A stretch of DNA of 64,000 bases from the NCBI RefSeq assembly GCF_000722545.1, contig NZ_JNVM01000020.1, forward strand, positions 62,001 to 126,000. Reading direction: 5' to 3'. The notes below the pieces were generated by a model. That model was not told the origin of the DNA, ran no database searches, and saw only the letters and a list, made by a program, of their open reading frames with translations. Origin of the DNA: Paenibacillus tyrphae (lineage in GTDB: Bacteria > Bacillota > Bacilli > Paenibacillales > NBRC-103111). Shown in pieces: positions 15,120 through 24,672 of the stretch; positions within the stretch are counted from its first letter, which is position 1; the number at the start of each line of letters is the position of its first letter. Made by a program: the position numbers and the translations under genes.

Positions 15120-17426
15120 CTATTGTGCTGTAAACGTAAGAGGTAACGTTATATGATTTTCAGGCTTGATTGTTTCAATCACTTGTCCTTTGGCAATAGC
15201 CCTTATTGCATCTTTTGTTTTTATTCGATACGGTGTTGCATTCGAATCCGCGACAGGAAGCAACTCAAAACACCCTATTGTATTATCTTTCAAAGCTATT
15301 CTTAATGCTGTTGACCCAAGTACACCAGAATTAATGTCGTAAATATTGAGTGCGACTATTTCTTGATTAATTCTTACATGGATTTCATCAATCTTCTTTT
15401 TAGTTACAAATTCTCGGTATGTGTACGCACTTTCATTCCCTGCCTTATCGTAATGAGTTACTGTGTAACGATATCTTGTTCCTTTTTTTAAGTTAAATAC
15501 TGATTTTTCAATTACATTAATATCATTTGTAATCTCTACACCATTAAATAAATTTGGTGAACCGCCAACCCAAGATGTTCCTGTCCACTCGCCTAAATAG
15601 AAAAGAGTTCGAGCGTAACCTGAGGATGGCACAGGATCAGAAAAACGAAGCCATGTGAAAGTAGCTCTCGTCTCCTCATAAGTTACTGAAACATTCGGAT
15701 CATTTGCGCGTTGAGTATCGACAAAGAATTTCACCTCATGCGGTCCGCTTTGATTACCCGCCTTATCCCGTAAATAAAAATGAACGATGTACTCACCATC
15801 GCCCGCATAAATCGGAACATCGAAGTAATAATCGCTTCCAGACTGTCCGGCAGCTTGAGGCCCAATAAAACTCATCCCAGATTTAACGTAGTAGGCTTCA
15901 ACCGCTCCAACTCCGCTTAACGCATCACTCACACCATAAATCCAGGTACGACGTGTACCTCCAGTTTGGTTTGAATAGCTATAGCCTTGGACGCCTGTGA
16001 TTTTGGGTGCAGAATTATCTCTTATTACATTGGCCCGAACCATTACAGGTTCATTCTGGGCTCTATCATAAGCTCGGAAATCTACTCCCCAATTTCCCTC
16101 GTAATCTAATGGAACGTCAATAAAGTAATTATTTGAGTTACCATCTCGAGTAGCATTAGCCAAAAAGTACCATGAACCATCAGGACGCACCACATGCACA
16201 GTAACCCGATCCACGCCGGATATTCCGTCAGTTACGTCAGCTGCCCACACTCTTGCGGAAGAACCCTGAGTATATTGAATACCAGATACGCTGCCGATTG
16301 TGGCTGGTGTCCTATCGACGAATGTCTTGATTTCACCAAGAAATCCGCTATTCCCCGCGTTATCGTAGGCATAGACATGGGTAGTATAAATGCCTTCATT
16401 GTTGTTATAGGCATTGATTGGAATGTCGCAGAACCAATTATCACTTCCGCCGTCTTTGATGCCATCTCGCCACTGGAAATCATATCCCGGCCCAGCGGTG
16501 GGAAATCTCACTACAGAGACACCGGACCAGTTGTCCTTTACATTATAGGCCCACACCCTGAATGTATTGTTCGGTTGTACATTCAGATGTTGTGTACCCG
16601 TTATACTTCCGGCTTCAGGCGGTTTAGTTTCAATACCAAACCATGGTACCCATGACCAAGGGCTTACAGCATCATATTGATCCCATGTACGAATTCGGTA
16701 ATAATACTGATTGTCCCCAAAGTCATAAAACGTCCACTGGTTCGTAGCCGTTGTGTTTTTCCCTGAATCCATAACAATATTAGTAAATGCGCCACCGTCG
16801 CCAGCGCTGACTTGTATTTGCCAAGCCGTCTGGTGGTCTCCTCCGTCTGGATCGGAAAAAGTCCAGTTAAAGACTGGGTTCCGATTGTTGGTAATCGAAC
16901 CATGGACCGGAGTTTGTAGACCGGGAGCATTTGGAGGATTATTTGGAGCATAGGTGACCCTTAGAATCGGAGGACTTCCACTCTCCCTAGTACGGAAAGA
17001 TAACAGACCGTTTGCGCTGAACCATATGCCGACGCCTTTATCAAAAAACTGATTTAGGTTACTCCTAGCATAGTTTGTAACATCAAAGGAGTAATAATTA
17101 CCTGGAAATGGATCGCCTGACCAAGGAGTACTTGATATTTCTCCTGAATGATTTGGAGCAAAGGAGGATTCTGTCCAATCAGAGATTAGAGGTCTGACTG
17201 ATATTGTTCCAGTTGTTACTCCAGTAGTAATTCCAGCTCCAACTAAAAAAATTTCCGCTTTTGTTATTACATTTCCTTGTGGTATGGATATGTAGTTAAA
17301 CGCCACCATTCCCACAGCAAAGCCACCATTAAATTCACCTATCTGCATTGTTGTACTTGTACCGCTAGAGCCAGAACCTCCTCGATAGCAGGCGTCTTTA
17401 TAAGCAGATGAGTCTATATATGGCAC
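15120..17426 (-). CDS. Large multidomain tail fibre/adhesin with Bsp-like repeats
   Basis: 768 residues from a GTG start with AAGGGGG 8 bases upstream; an ATG 12 codons earlier overlaps the previous gene and lacks a good site. Residues 1-165 resemble DNRLRE-type carbohydrate-associated beta domains (YIDSSAYKDACYRGGSG). A fibronectin-like stretch follows (PPNAPGLQTPVHGSI, FSDPDGGD). Three or four repeats of about 95 residues resemble GBS-Bsp-like domains, each with a D-N-W/Y-F-x-D-I/V-P core and an H-x-Y-x-x-D-x-A-G-N end. A final fibronectin-like domain ends near residue 680. Expected role: long side fibre. The gene is AT-rich, suggesting separate acquisition. Confidence 0.78.
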   Translation of the reverse strand: MPYIDSSAYKDACYRGGSGSSGTSTTMQIGEFNGGFAVGMVAFNYISIPQGNVITKAEIFLVGAGITTGVTTGTISVRPLISDWTESSFAPNHSGEISSTPWSGDPFPGNYYSFDVTNYARSNLNQFFDKGVGIWFSANGLLSFRTRESGSPPILRVTYAPNNPPNAPGLQTPVHGSITNNRNPVFNWTFSDPDGGDHQTAWQIQVSAGDGGAFTNIVMDSGKNTTATNQWTFYDFGDNQYYYRIRTWDQYDAVSPWSWVPWFGIETKPPEAGSITGTQHLNVQPNNTFRVWAYNVKDNWSGVSVVRFPTAGPGYDFQWRDGIKDGGSDNWFCDIPINAYNNNEGIYTTHVYAYDNAGNSGFLGEIKTFVDRTPATIGSVSGIQYTQGSSARVWAADVTDGISGVDRVTVHVVRPDGSWYFLANATRDGNSNNYFIDVPLDYEGNWGVDFRAYDRAQNEPVMVRANVIRDNSAPKITGVQGYSYSNQTGGTRRTWIYGVSDALSGVGAVEAYYVKSGMSFIGPQAAGQSGSDYYFDVPIYAGDGEYIVHFYLRDKAGNQSGPHEVKFFVDTQRANDPNVSVTYEETRATFTWLRFSDPVPSSGYARTLFYLGEWTGTSWVGGSPNLFNGVEITNDINVIEKSVFNLKKGTRYRYTVTHYDKAGNESAYTYREFVTKKKIDEIHVRINQEIVALNIYDINSGVLGSTALRIALKDNTIGCFELLPVADSNATPYRIKTKDAIRAIAKGQVIETIKPENHITLPLTFTAQ

Positions 17427-17440
17427 GAGTAATTCCCCCT

Positions 17441-17659
17441 TTACAGATCGCTGCGAATCCACATACGGCCCATAGCTGGAGAATCCGGGTCTGATGTTCG
17501 GACCTCTACAACGAGCGGCTTCGTTTTATCTGCTCGGATTCCGTCCTTGACGCCTTGAAGCTCTTCATGTGCATCCATGACACCTTTTTCGATTCTGTTC
17601 ATATCGTCTTCCGTAACAACCTCATCGTATTTCCAATCCGTTTTTCCGGTGTATGCCAT
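17441..17659 (-). CDS. Small phage tail-module protein
   Basis: 72 residues, no membrane segment. The N-terminal W-K-Y-D-E-V-V-T-E-D-D-M-N-R-I-E-K-G motif is a short helical tag seen at the start of many Gram-positive phage minor tail or fibre proteins. Here it is a stand-alone protein immediately before the fibre genes and could adapt the fibre to the baseplate. GC content is closer to the upstream baseplate genes than to the AT-rich fibre genes. Confidence 0.65.
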   Translation of the reverse strand: MAYTGKTDWKYDEVVTEDDMNRIEKGVMDAHEELQGVKDGIRADKTKPLVVEVRTSDPDSPAMGRMWIRSDL

Positions 17660-17660
17660 G

Positions 17661-17942
17661 TTAAACCTCCTTAACCGTCATTGTATGCTTAATCACCGTA
17701 TCGCTCGTAATCGGCACATACGCCTCGTTAGAGCTCACCACTTGCCCTTTGCTGCTTTTGAGCTCGATCAAAGTCACCTCAGCCACCGATCCGGCAGGAA
17801 TCATATACTCCAGCTCCACGATGCCCGCTTCCACTTTTTTGATCCGGAACGTATCGATCTCATAGTTCCCGTTCAGCACCACTTTTGCAATTTGCGTATT
17901 CGTAAATTGAGCCAACTCGCTTATAAACGTTTTAGGAATCAT
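17661..17942 (-). CDS. Conserved phage baseplate-associated protein
   Basis: 93 residues from ATG 17942, which has AAGGAGGT 10 bases upstream and overlaps the xkdU-like stop (ATGA); the longer in-frame extension would sit inside the previous gene. It is beta-rich (FRIKKVEAGIVELEYMIPAG, LIELKSSKGQVVSSNEAYVP) and resembles small beta-sandwich phage proteins. It lies directly after XkdU as in PBSX-type clusters, suggesting a link between baseplate and fibre. Confidence 0.68.
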   Translation of the reverse strand: MIPKTFISELAQFTNTQIAKVVLNGNYEIDTFRIKKVEAGIVELEYMIPAGSVAEVTLIELKSSKGQVVSSNEAYVPITSDTVIKHTMTVKEV

Positions 17943-18523
17943 TTCACCTGTACCTCCTTGCCACGATTGGCGAATGGGGTGCTGCCCAGCTTCCACGTCG
18001 TGGAAAGCCGGGTCATCCGGGTAAGCGGCGTTTTCCAAATGCGCTCCTCCAGCCCGACGCGATCGGCCAGAGAAGTCGCTTGGTTGTATACAAGGTTCGC
18101 CGGCTTAACGATTTGTACCGTATGCTCGATCTCCTTGAAATACGCCGCATCGGGTACACCCATCGTAATTTTCAAAATGAAATTTTGCCCATCCACTTCA
18201 ACCTTCGCCACGCCCGGCCCGATGAGAGAATCCAACCGGCTTTGCAGGTAGCGGACGGTGAACGGCGGACGCGTGGAATAACGGTTAATCAACCGGTTGC
18301 GCCGGAACTCCAGCGTCTCCACTGCCGAGTCTGCACGAATACCGACCATATCCTCCCGCCGTTTGATCACCCATTCCTGCGCCGTAGTGACGAATTGGTT
18401 ATCCAAAAACTGCCGGACCGCTTGGGCAATCGCCTCGATTTCCTCGTCCTCGGTTCGGTTCAGCTCTTTCATTTCCTTGATCTCATGAAAATGCTCCGGC
18501 AAATATTCCATCAGCTTAGGCAT
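17939..18523 (-). CDS. xkdU: XkdU-like baseplate protein (YmfQ/DUF2313 family)
   Basis: 194 residues, the usual size. The family features are an N-terminal PEHFHEIKEMKELNRTEDEEI, a long helix, the R-R-x-R-L-I-N-R-Y segment around residue 75, and the beta-rich C-terminal half. Proteins of this family close the baseplate wedge next to the J-like protein in contractile tails (Mu gp48-like). It overlaps xkdT by eight bases and the next gene by four. Confidence 0.88.
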   Translation of the reverse strand: MPKLMEYLPEHFHEIKEMKELNRTEDEEIEAIAQAVRQFLDNQFVTTAQEWVIKRREDMVGIRADSAVETLEFRRNRLINRYSTRPPFTVRYLQSRLDSLIGPGVAKVEVDGQNFILKITMGVPDAAYFKEIEHTVQIVKPANLVYNQATSLADRVGLEERIWKTPLTRMTRLSTTWKLGSTPFANRGKEVQVK

Positions 18524-19595
18524 GCAGCGTCACCTTCCCCATCTGCGGGATTTTCTCCGTAGACAAAGTAATGTTCGCCGTCTGGCCATTCAAGCGGGTA
18601 CCCTTCACATCGTTCACCCCGGATACGGTCAAAATACGCGCATCGATCTGGCTGATCCGGACGATCAGTTGCGATTCCTCCGCCCAGGTTTGCCGCAATC
18701 CGAGCAAATAGGACGAAATGGCTGCCTCAATCTCCCCCTGCACCTGCCCGACGGTCACACCGGCACCGAGCGTAATCGTCGTCTCCACGTCGATCTTCAC
18801 GTTTTGAACGCCGCCAATCGTGACGGTATGGCCCATCGGAGCCAGCCCCCAGCCTTTGCCCTGGTTCACCGTAGGATCTATGGCCGTCTGCACTTCTTCG
18901 ATCAAGGCAGCAGACGGCGGATTAAAATCGCTGCCCAACAAGGTACATTTGACCGTTCCGCCTCCCTGCCATGCCGGGAAGATTTTGACCCCGCCAACGC
19001 CGGGAATATTGCCGATCTTTTGTTTATAATCCGCCACGTTGCCCCCGAACGGCTTCTCCTTCTGTCCTTGGAAAAACCGCTTCCGAAGCACCTCGTCCGT
19101 CTCCTCGTCCTCTCCCGGGACAAGCACGTCAGCCAATTCAGCGCGGACAAGTCCGGCGATATAATCGATGGGCAGCAGCGCGCCGAAATAATGGTTTCCG
19201 GTGACGCCGGCCGTTTCGCATTCCAACTCGAACACGCCAGCCGCAATGCGGCGAACAACCGCATACCGCAGGTCTCCGGCCCCGAACCGGCTGCCGACAG
19301 GCACATCCGTCGGTGCGTCGGCATTCCCGTAAAATAGCCCCTTGCGGCGCGATTTGCTGGCCTTTTCACGTTCAACACCGAATTCGGCCGTCCGCCGTTC
19401 CAAAAATTCACCGCTCGACGTATCTGCAAGCGAAAGGTTCAAATTCGTATCCAGCTGAAAATACATCTCCGTCAGCTCCAAAGCGGCCGGCGCAAGGGCG
19501 TCATAGATGATGCTGCCCTCCCGCTTGTCCACGTCTGCCGGCACACGGGAAAGCATCCGGTTCAGAATCGTTTGAAACGTCTGATGTTCATACAC
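18516..19595 (-). CDS. xkdT: XkdT-like baseplate J protein
   Basis: 359 residues with the Baseplate_J signature: TILNRMLSRVPADVDKREGS at the N terminus, the DTSSGEFLERRTAEFGVER core, and VPGEDEETDEVLRKRFFQGQ in the middle. The protein belongs to the gpJ/gp6 family that forms the ring of baseplate wedges in contractile tails. It is strong evidence that the particle is myovirus-like and not siphovirus-like. Confidence 0.93.
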   Translation of the reverse strand: MYEHQTFQTILNRMLSRVPADVDKREGSIIYDALAPAALELTEMYFQLDTNLNLSLADTSSGEFLERRTAEFGVEREKASKSRRKGLFYGNADAPTDVPVGSRFGAGDLRYAVVRRIAAGVFELECETAGVTGNHYFGALLPIDYIAGLVRAELADVLVPGEDEETDEVLRKRFFQGQKEKPFGGNVADYKQKIGNIPGVGGVKIFPAWQGGGTVKCTLLGSDFNPPSAALIEEVQTAIDPTVNQGKGWGLAPMGHTVTIGGVQNVKIDVETTITLGAGVTVGQVQGEIEAAISSYLLGLRQTWAEESQLIVRISQIDARILTVSGVNDVKGTRLNGQTANITLSTEKIPQMGKVTLHA

Positions 19596-19998
19596 CCGCT
19601 CCCACTCCTTTCGTCATCTCAAAACTGCCGTATTGCGATACGACGGTGAACGAAGCCGAAGCTTCGTCCCCCATAACCGTGATCCGCATGTCCTGCACAT
19701 CCCGAATCCGATCGTCCTGCATAAGCGCCGCCCGGATGCGCCGGTGGAGCTCCGCCTGCACGAAAGCAGGCTCTCGTCCAAGCAATCCGGCGAACTCGCG
19801 GCCATAGTTGCCGCTATAGATCAAATGCTCAAAACGCTCTGTCTCCAAAATGAGCTGCGCAGCCTGCTTGACCGCGTCCAGCCCGTCGGTCATACCGACG
19901 ATCCGGTTCGTCGCATTATCCAACCGGTAAGTCCGGCTGGGAAGCTGCGCAACTTCCACGTTCCGGTTGTTTCCCAGCACACCGCCTTGCGGAATCAT
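19588..19998 (-). CDS. xkdS: XkdS-like baseplate protein (DUF2634)
   Basis: 136 residues. SRTYRLDNATNRIVGMTDGLDAV and FEHLIYSGNYGREFAGLLG are the hallmark segments of DUF2634/XkdS, the gp25-like wedge component of PBSX-type tails. Its start overlaps the xkdR stop by four bases and its end overlaps the xkdT start by eight, so the wedge genes are tightly coupled. Confidence 0.9.
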   Translation of the reverse strand: MIPQGGVLGNNRNVEVAQLPSRTYRLDNATNRIVGMTDGLDAVKQAAQLILETERFEHLIYSGNYGREFAGLLGREPAFVQAELHRRIRAALMQDDRIRDVQDMRITVMGDEASASFTVVSQYGSFEMTKGVGAGV

Positions 19999-20294
19999 GC
20001 CGTCACCACCCGATCTACAATGACATACTGCTCCCCGCCCTGCATGCGAAGCAAAATGACAGTGTTACCCGTTTTCAGGCCTTCCCGGATGACGATCTCC
20101 TGTCCCCCCACCGTCACCCGGTAATCCGTCAGCTGTTCCGGAACAACTAAAAAGTCCTCCGTCAGCGTAAACCGTTGGTCAATGGTTACACTCAGAGGAC
20201 TTTCGCTTGCTACCGTTCCGTACAATACGGATACCGGATTGCCCGCCTCGACGGCATCGAGACCGGCTTGTTTGATAAGATTTAAGAGTCCCAT
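19995..20294 (-). CDS. xkdR: XkdR-like protein (DUF2577)
   Basis: 99 residues. The N-terminal LLNLIKQAGLDAVEAGNPVSVLYGTV and the later GLKTGNTVILLRMQGGEQYVI (around 68-90) match the DUF2577 family that always lies between XkdQ and XkdS in PBSX-like clusters. It is probably an OB-fold-like hub protein. It ends in a four-base overlap with xkdS. Confidence 0.88.
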   Translation of the reverse strand: MGLLNLIKQAGLDAVEAGNPVSVLYGTVASESPLSVTIDQRFTLTEDFLVVPEQLTDYRVTVGGQEIVIREGLKTGNTVILLRMQGGEQYVIVDRVVTA

Positions 20295-20296
20295 TC

Positions 20297-21280
20297 CTAC
20301 CTCTCCCCAATGCGAATGTCGATCAATTCCAAGCTCATCGTATGCTCGACACTGCCGTCAAATTTATGCGTGCATTCATTGACCAAAAAGCGTTGGTTCA
20401 ATCCCAGCTCTTCCATGTTAATGGAAACGTAGCAGCCGGCTCGCACGCGGATATCCCCAAGAGCGTCGATCGAAAACGACCTTTGCTCGCGGTTTTTCAG
20501 CTGGATCAGATTGTCCAGCATTTCTTTGACTTTTTCGACGCTCACCTTTTCGTCGACGGTCTGGTAATGCTGAAGCAGCCCCCATTTGGCGATGGCTCGG
20601 CTGTCTTGAACAATGTACAGCTCTCTCTTTCCGGATTCTTTATTGTCCCGGACGATCTTGATCTTGTTGCTGGTTTTGTCGAGAGAGCGTTTCTGCTTGT
20701 AATCGTAAACAAGGCTCGTATCCCCAAGCGAAAAATCCAGTGCCATAGTTTCGGCATCACGAAGCGTCAACTCCCCGAAATCGTCGAAGAGGACGTAAAT
20801 TTTTTTCGTGGCGATTAACGTCTTGTCAAGCGCTTTGAAAATGATATCAAGCAATTTCGTATTATTTTCGCTAAGCCCCGGAATGACATGCTTTGTATCG
20901 TCCAGCTTCCCGAGCTTCAGCCCAAAGTCTTTGCCGATACGTTCCACCACTTGCGTTGCCGTTACATTCGAGAGCACGTAAGAGTCATTTGCAAGCAAAT
21001 AGCGCATTTGATCGTAGGCCGTAATCTGTACGGTTTCCTCTCTCCCGCTTTCGATGGAGAAAATATAGCCGTAAAACACATTGCGGCCGTCTTGTCTAAC
21101 CCGAACAATGTCGCCGAGGTTGTACTTGAATTCTTTCGATTCGTAGAAACCGCCCTTGATCAAGGTCATTTCAAAGCTTGAAGCCTGTCCGACCCGGGCG
21201 GTTTTAAATGTCGCTTCGGAGACGATCCCCGAAAGGTCCCATAGGAAGCCGTCCTTGTTATCGATTTCGATCTGGAGCAT
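20297..21280 (-). CDS. xkdQ: XkdQ-like baseplate hub protein
   Basis: 327 residues with beta-rich N and C domains around a central helix. IVRVRQDGRNVFYGYIFSIE and VQITAYDQMRYLLANDSYV are conserved XkdQ segments and resemble the gp27/gpD hub fold. It sits between the LysM protein XkdP and XkdR, the invariant PBSX order. Role: central hub under the tail tube. Confidence 0.9.
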   Translation of the reverse strand: MLQIEIDNKDGFLWDLSGIVSEATFKTARVGQASSFEMTLIKGGFYESKEFKYNLGDIVRVRQDGRNVFYGYIFSIESGREETVQITAYDQMRYLLANDSYVLSNVTATQVVERIGKDFGLKLGKLDDTKHVIPGLSENNTKLLDIIFKALDKTLIATKKIYVLFDDFGELTLRDAETMALDFSLGDTSLVYDYKQKRSLDKTSNKIKIVRDNKESGKRELYIVQDSRAIAKWGLLQHYQTVDEKVSVEKVKEMLDNLIQLKNREQRSFSIDALGDIRVRAGCYVSINMEELGLNQRFLVNECTHKFDGSVEHTMSLELIDIRIGER

Positions 21281-21292
21281 GACGGTCCCCCT

Positions 21293-22081
21293 TTACTTTG
21301 GCAGCAGTTTCAGTACCGTGCCGTTTCGGATACCTTCTACCTCTGAATCGGAAATCCCATTCAATTCTTGGATTTCGCGGGCACGCGCACTGTCGCCGTA
21401 GTACTTTGTAGATATTTTCGTAAGACTGTCCCCGTCTTGGAAGATGTGCGTCTCCGGCATGACCCCTTCGTTCGGACGAGCAGGCTGCTGCTGAACGAGA
21501 ACGGTCTCCCCTTTGGCATTCACAACAGGCTGAACATTTCTGGCTGAGTAAAAGACGTATTCCTTAAGCGACAGCGTATATTCGATATCACCTGGGGAAC
21601 CGGCAACTTCCTTCCATTCGAACTTTTCGATCGAGGCCGGAAAGTTAAGATCTCGATCGCTGGCGTTATCTAGTTTTCCATCTTCGCGACCACGACGAAC
21701 GATATACATAAAACGAATGGGATGCTTGGTTTCCATCCATTTGCGGATATCTTTCACGTATTTCATCGGGTCATGAATCCCATCGCTAAGATACAGATAC
21801 TTCGGATTCGGAGTCAGCTCCGGAATTCCCTGTACAATAAACGGATAGTTATGCGATTTTGAGGGAAAGAAGCTGCTGAAGCTGACCGTTTTCAGCCTCG
21901 GGCTCTGAATGACATTAATTTCGCCCGCGCGCGTCTCCTCTGTCCCCCCACCTTTGCCGACAATGTTGTACGTCTTCCCTTGACCTTCTTCCGAAATTTC
22001 GATCGATTCCGGGTTGACCGGCAGCCTCCAACCCTCGGCCTGGTTATTAAAACTCAAATAAATAAAATAATGGTCTTCCAT
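21293..22081 (-). CDS. xkdP: XkdP-like LysM baseplate protein
   Basis: 262 residues. The N-terminal 170 residues are the XkdP family region (PVNPESIEISEEGQGKTYNI, SFSSFFPSKSHNYPFIVQGI). A C-terminal LysM-like domain follows (HIFQDGDSLTKISTKYYG ... LNGISDSEVEGIRNGTVLKL). In contractile tails this gp53/LysM-type protein connects tube and hub and may touch peptidoglycan. ATG 22081 overlaps the previous stop by one base (TGATG); a GTG one codon earlier is also possible. Confidence 0.9.
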   Translation of the reverse strand: MEDHYFIYLSFNNQAEGWRLPVNPESIEISEEGQGKTYNIVGKGGGTEETRAGEINVIQSPRLKTVSFSSFFPSKSHNYPFIVQGIPELTPNPKYLYLSDGIHDPMKYVKDIRKWMETKHPIRFMYIVRRGREDGKLDNASDRDLNFPASIEKFEWKEVAGSPGDIEYTLSLKEYVFYSARNVQPVVNAKGETVLVQQQPARPNEGVMPETHIFQDGDSLTKISTKYYGDSARAREIQELNGISDSEVEGIRNGTVLKLLPK

Positions 22082-24444
22082 CACGCGTACACCCCTTGAG
22101 CGGAATTTGCGATTTCGCGCGACATCACTTCTTCGATGCGCCGGATCATTTCGTTCGCATCAGTCGGCTGGTGAATATCCCCTGTGGTCACCTGTACGGT
22201 CGGTGTCAGCGTCACAAAGTTTTGGATGCTCTGAATTTCAGCCAAATCCCGCATGACCTCCAAGTCTTCGCTGGAAATATCGACCGTATTATCGATTTGG
22301 CCGATCGAGTTCACGTGGTTGAGATTAGGAAGCTCGGAGCCAGGCTGTTTGCCAGCAGGGAAGTTTTTCGGTACATTAGTCCACTTTTTTACTCGTTCTT
22401 TGATGTCATTGGTCTTGTCATCAGGATTACCTACAACAGGTGGCATGATTGCATTCATAAACTTTTGACCTTCGCCAATTGCATCGAAAGTGCTCTTTTG
22501 CCCCATGCGGCGATTAGAATAATCGACCACATCTTTGTCCGTCTTCGGCTTTAATTTTTCAACCTCCACTTTGAATGTAGGGATAGGAGGAATTTCAGTC
22601 CCTGCAAAATCATTAAATTTCTCAATTAACCAATTTACCCCTTTGACGCAGTCATTAATAAAGTTACTGAAATATTCGTGTAAACTTAGAAATATATCGT
22701 AAAACAATTTTTGAAGCGCATACGCCGGATCGGTGAGAACATTCGCAAAAAACTCAGCAAAGGCGACCAAAATATTCCAATAAACTGCAAAAAAGTTGTT
22801 AATGGATGCCTCCAAGCTCATAAATAACCCAATTACAAAGCCTATAACTTCACTCGTTGTAATCCCAAAATAATTTAAAATTTCAAGAAGTATTACAATA
22901 GCTGCAATGACCAAAAATACAGGCCATAGAGCGGCAAACCATTGCACTAGCCATATGCCCGCTAGCACCAATAAAACGATACCAAGAGCTACCAGTATAT
23001 TTTGAACAAGGCCAAAATTATTAACGAGAAACTGCACTACAGTCGACGTTATGTCAGCAATTACAAAAAGGCCGGCTCGAATACCTTCAATGAAAGACTG
23101 AAATTTTTGGGATTTGAAAGCTTCGTTAATCTTTTCGCTCAATTTACCAAACGCCTGAAAAGCAGCTTGACCCATTTCAGCAAAAGCATTCTTAACATTA
23201 GTTACCAACGTTCCAACTTGTTCCGTCGGACTATTAATCATAATTTCATAAGCTTTTTGACCCATATTGTTCTGTTCGAGCAGCTTGTCGAAAGCGGAAA
23301 CGAATCCTTCAATGTCGCCTTTATCTGCTAATTCATCAAGCTTCAGCTCATTTACCTGGTTTTGACTCATCCCAAAACGTTTTGCCAAAGCAGCCATAGA
23401 AGCCGTATCCCCACTCAATGCCTCTTTTACTGCCAATCCGTTAGCCTGCAAACCTTGGTTCTGGGGATCGAATGTCGCCAGTCGATGAGCAATGTTGTTC
23501 AGCTTGCTGATCTGGTCCGCGTTCTGCGCAACAGGCATGAACGTTAATGCACTGGACAAATACTCGTTGACATCGACCCCTAACCCTAGCGCTTCTGCTT
23601 TGTAGAATTCAAACATGGATTCGCCAAACTTATCGTTTTTCTTATCGCCTCCCGCACGTTCAATGAACATGTCTTTTCGCTTTTGCTGCTCCATAGCCCC
23701 TCCAATGGTAGCCTGAAACAGCTTCTGCCCATTCTCGGATAGCAATGAACCAAAAGCAGATCCAAATTTTTGGAATGAGCTTTTCGCATTTTGTGCTGCC
23801 GTATTTGAGGCTCTTTGTGGCCCCGCATTCGCTGTTCCTTGAGCTGCCGCGGCCGTTCCTCGTAATCCTCGAAACCATTGTCCCACATTCGGTAGTCTAA
23901 TTTTCTGTAAGGCTGTTGAAATATAGTTTCTTAACTTACCAAAGCCCGTCGATATCGCCAAAATTACTTGTTTAGACTTTTGCAGCCCGGCTGTAAAAGC
24001 ATTGAACAACACTTGCTTTATTGCCTCTGCGGCTCGGGCTATCGGTTTTAAATTAAGAGAAGGCAATTTGAATTGCTTTATATTCTGAAATGCTTTATTA
24101 ACCTTTTCTCCCATATTGCGGAACATTCCGGATATTTTTCCTGGCGATCGCTGAAGCTGTTGAAGTGCTGACAAATTGCCGGAGACATTAATCGTTACGT
24201 TAATGACGATCCGGACCATCGAAGACGGAATGTTGAGGGACGGCAATCGAATCTGACGTAATTTTTGAATAATATTCTTCTTCAGATTAGTCACCCATGC
24301 ACTCGCAGCTTCGGACACTCGTTGAAATTGCAGAAAGGCCATTGTGCTTATACGCAATATGCCTGTCCGAGCGGATTGCACTAACTTTGGAACCTGTCCA
24401 AACGCCGTTGCCGTACGTTCAAAAATTTTGAGACCAAAATTCAC
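22081..24444 (-). CDS. Tail tape-measure protein
   Basis: 787 residues from GTG 24444, chosen because AGGAGG lies 8 bases upstream; another GTG two codons earlier is only two bases from that site. The first 200 residues are basic, helical and hydrophobic with repeated LPSLN blocks. A central helical region (about 215-460) follows, with hydrophobic segments near 465-570 (VLLVLAGIWLVQWFAALWPV) that could insert into the target membrane. Tape-measure length sets tail length; at about 1.5 angstrom per residue this would imply a tail a little over 100 nm. Position between chaperone and XkdP corresponds to xkdO. Confidence 0.9.
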   Translation of the reverse strand: MNFGLKIFERTATAFGQVPKLVQSARTGILRISTMAFLQFQRVSEAASAWVTNLKKNIIQKLRQIRLPSLNIPSSMVRIVINVTINVSGNLSALQQLQRSPGKISGMFRNMGEKVNKAFQNIKQFKLPSLNLKPIARAAEAIKQVLFNAFTAGLQKSKQVILAISTGFGKLRNYISTALQKIRLPNVGQWFRGLRGTAAAAQGTANAGPQRASNTAAQNAKSSFQKFGSAFGSLLSENGQKLFQATIGGAMEQQKRKDMFIERAGGDKKNDKFGESMFEFYKAEALGLGVDVNEYLSSALTFMPVAQNADQISKLNNIAHRLATFDPQNQGLQANGLAVKEALSGDTASMAALAKRFGMSQNQVNELKLDELADKGDIEGFVSAFDKLLEQNNMGQKAYEIMINSPTEQVGTLVTNVKNAFAEMGQAAFQAFGKLSEKINEAFKSQKFQSFIEGIRAGLFVIADITSTVVQFLVNNFGLVQNILVALGIVLLVLAGIWLVQWFAALWPVFLVIAAIVILLEILNYFGITTSEVIGFVIGLFMSLEASINNFFAVYWNILVAFAEFFANVLTDPAYALQKLFYDIFLSLHEYFSNFINDCVKGVNWLIEKFNDFAGTEIPPIPTFKVEVEKLKPKTDKDVVDYSNRRMGQKSTFDAIGEGQKFMNAIMPPVVGNPDDKTNDIKERVKKWTNVPKNFPAGKQPGSELPNLNHVNSIGQIDNTVDISSEDLEVMRDLAEIQSIQNFVTLTPTVQVTTGDIHQPTDANEMIRRIEEVMSREIANSAQGVYA

Positions 24445-24498
24445 ATCCACTACCTCCTTTCTACAACCTGAAAAGAAGCGCCTCCTAAGAGACGCTTC

Positions 24499-24672
24499 TC
24501 ATAGCCCTTTTTTAGCGCGGGCGCGCTTTTCCTTTTCCACCCGCACGTCGATCATGGCGTAGATCGCGGCCCTTTCGTGCCGCGACATCGCCATGAGATC
24601 CTGCGGTAAAATGTGAAGCTCATGGAGGGCATAGTAGGCATAATTCGCCTCGCCTGCGCCCTCGTTGATCAG
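24499..24672 (-). CDS. -1 frame extension of the tail-assembly chaperone (G-GT-type product)
   Basis: This is a 57-codon reading frame with no start codon of its own that begins exactly at the slippery site ending the preceding gene. It encodes L-I-N-E-G-A-G-E-A-N-Y-A-Y-Y-A-L-H-E-L-H and then an Arg/Lys-rich helical end. The expected product is a fusion of about 197 residues with the upstream chaperone. Frameshifted longer chaperones are conserved among dsDNA phage tails. The ORF lies immediately before the tape-measure gene, the invariant place for the T part. Confidence 0.88.
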   Translation of the reverse strand: MINEGAGEANYAYYALHELHILPQDLMAMSRHERAAIYAMIDVRVEKEKRARAKKGL

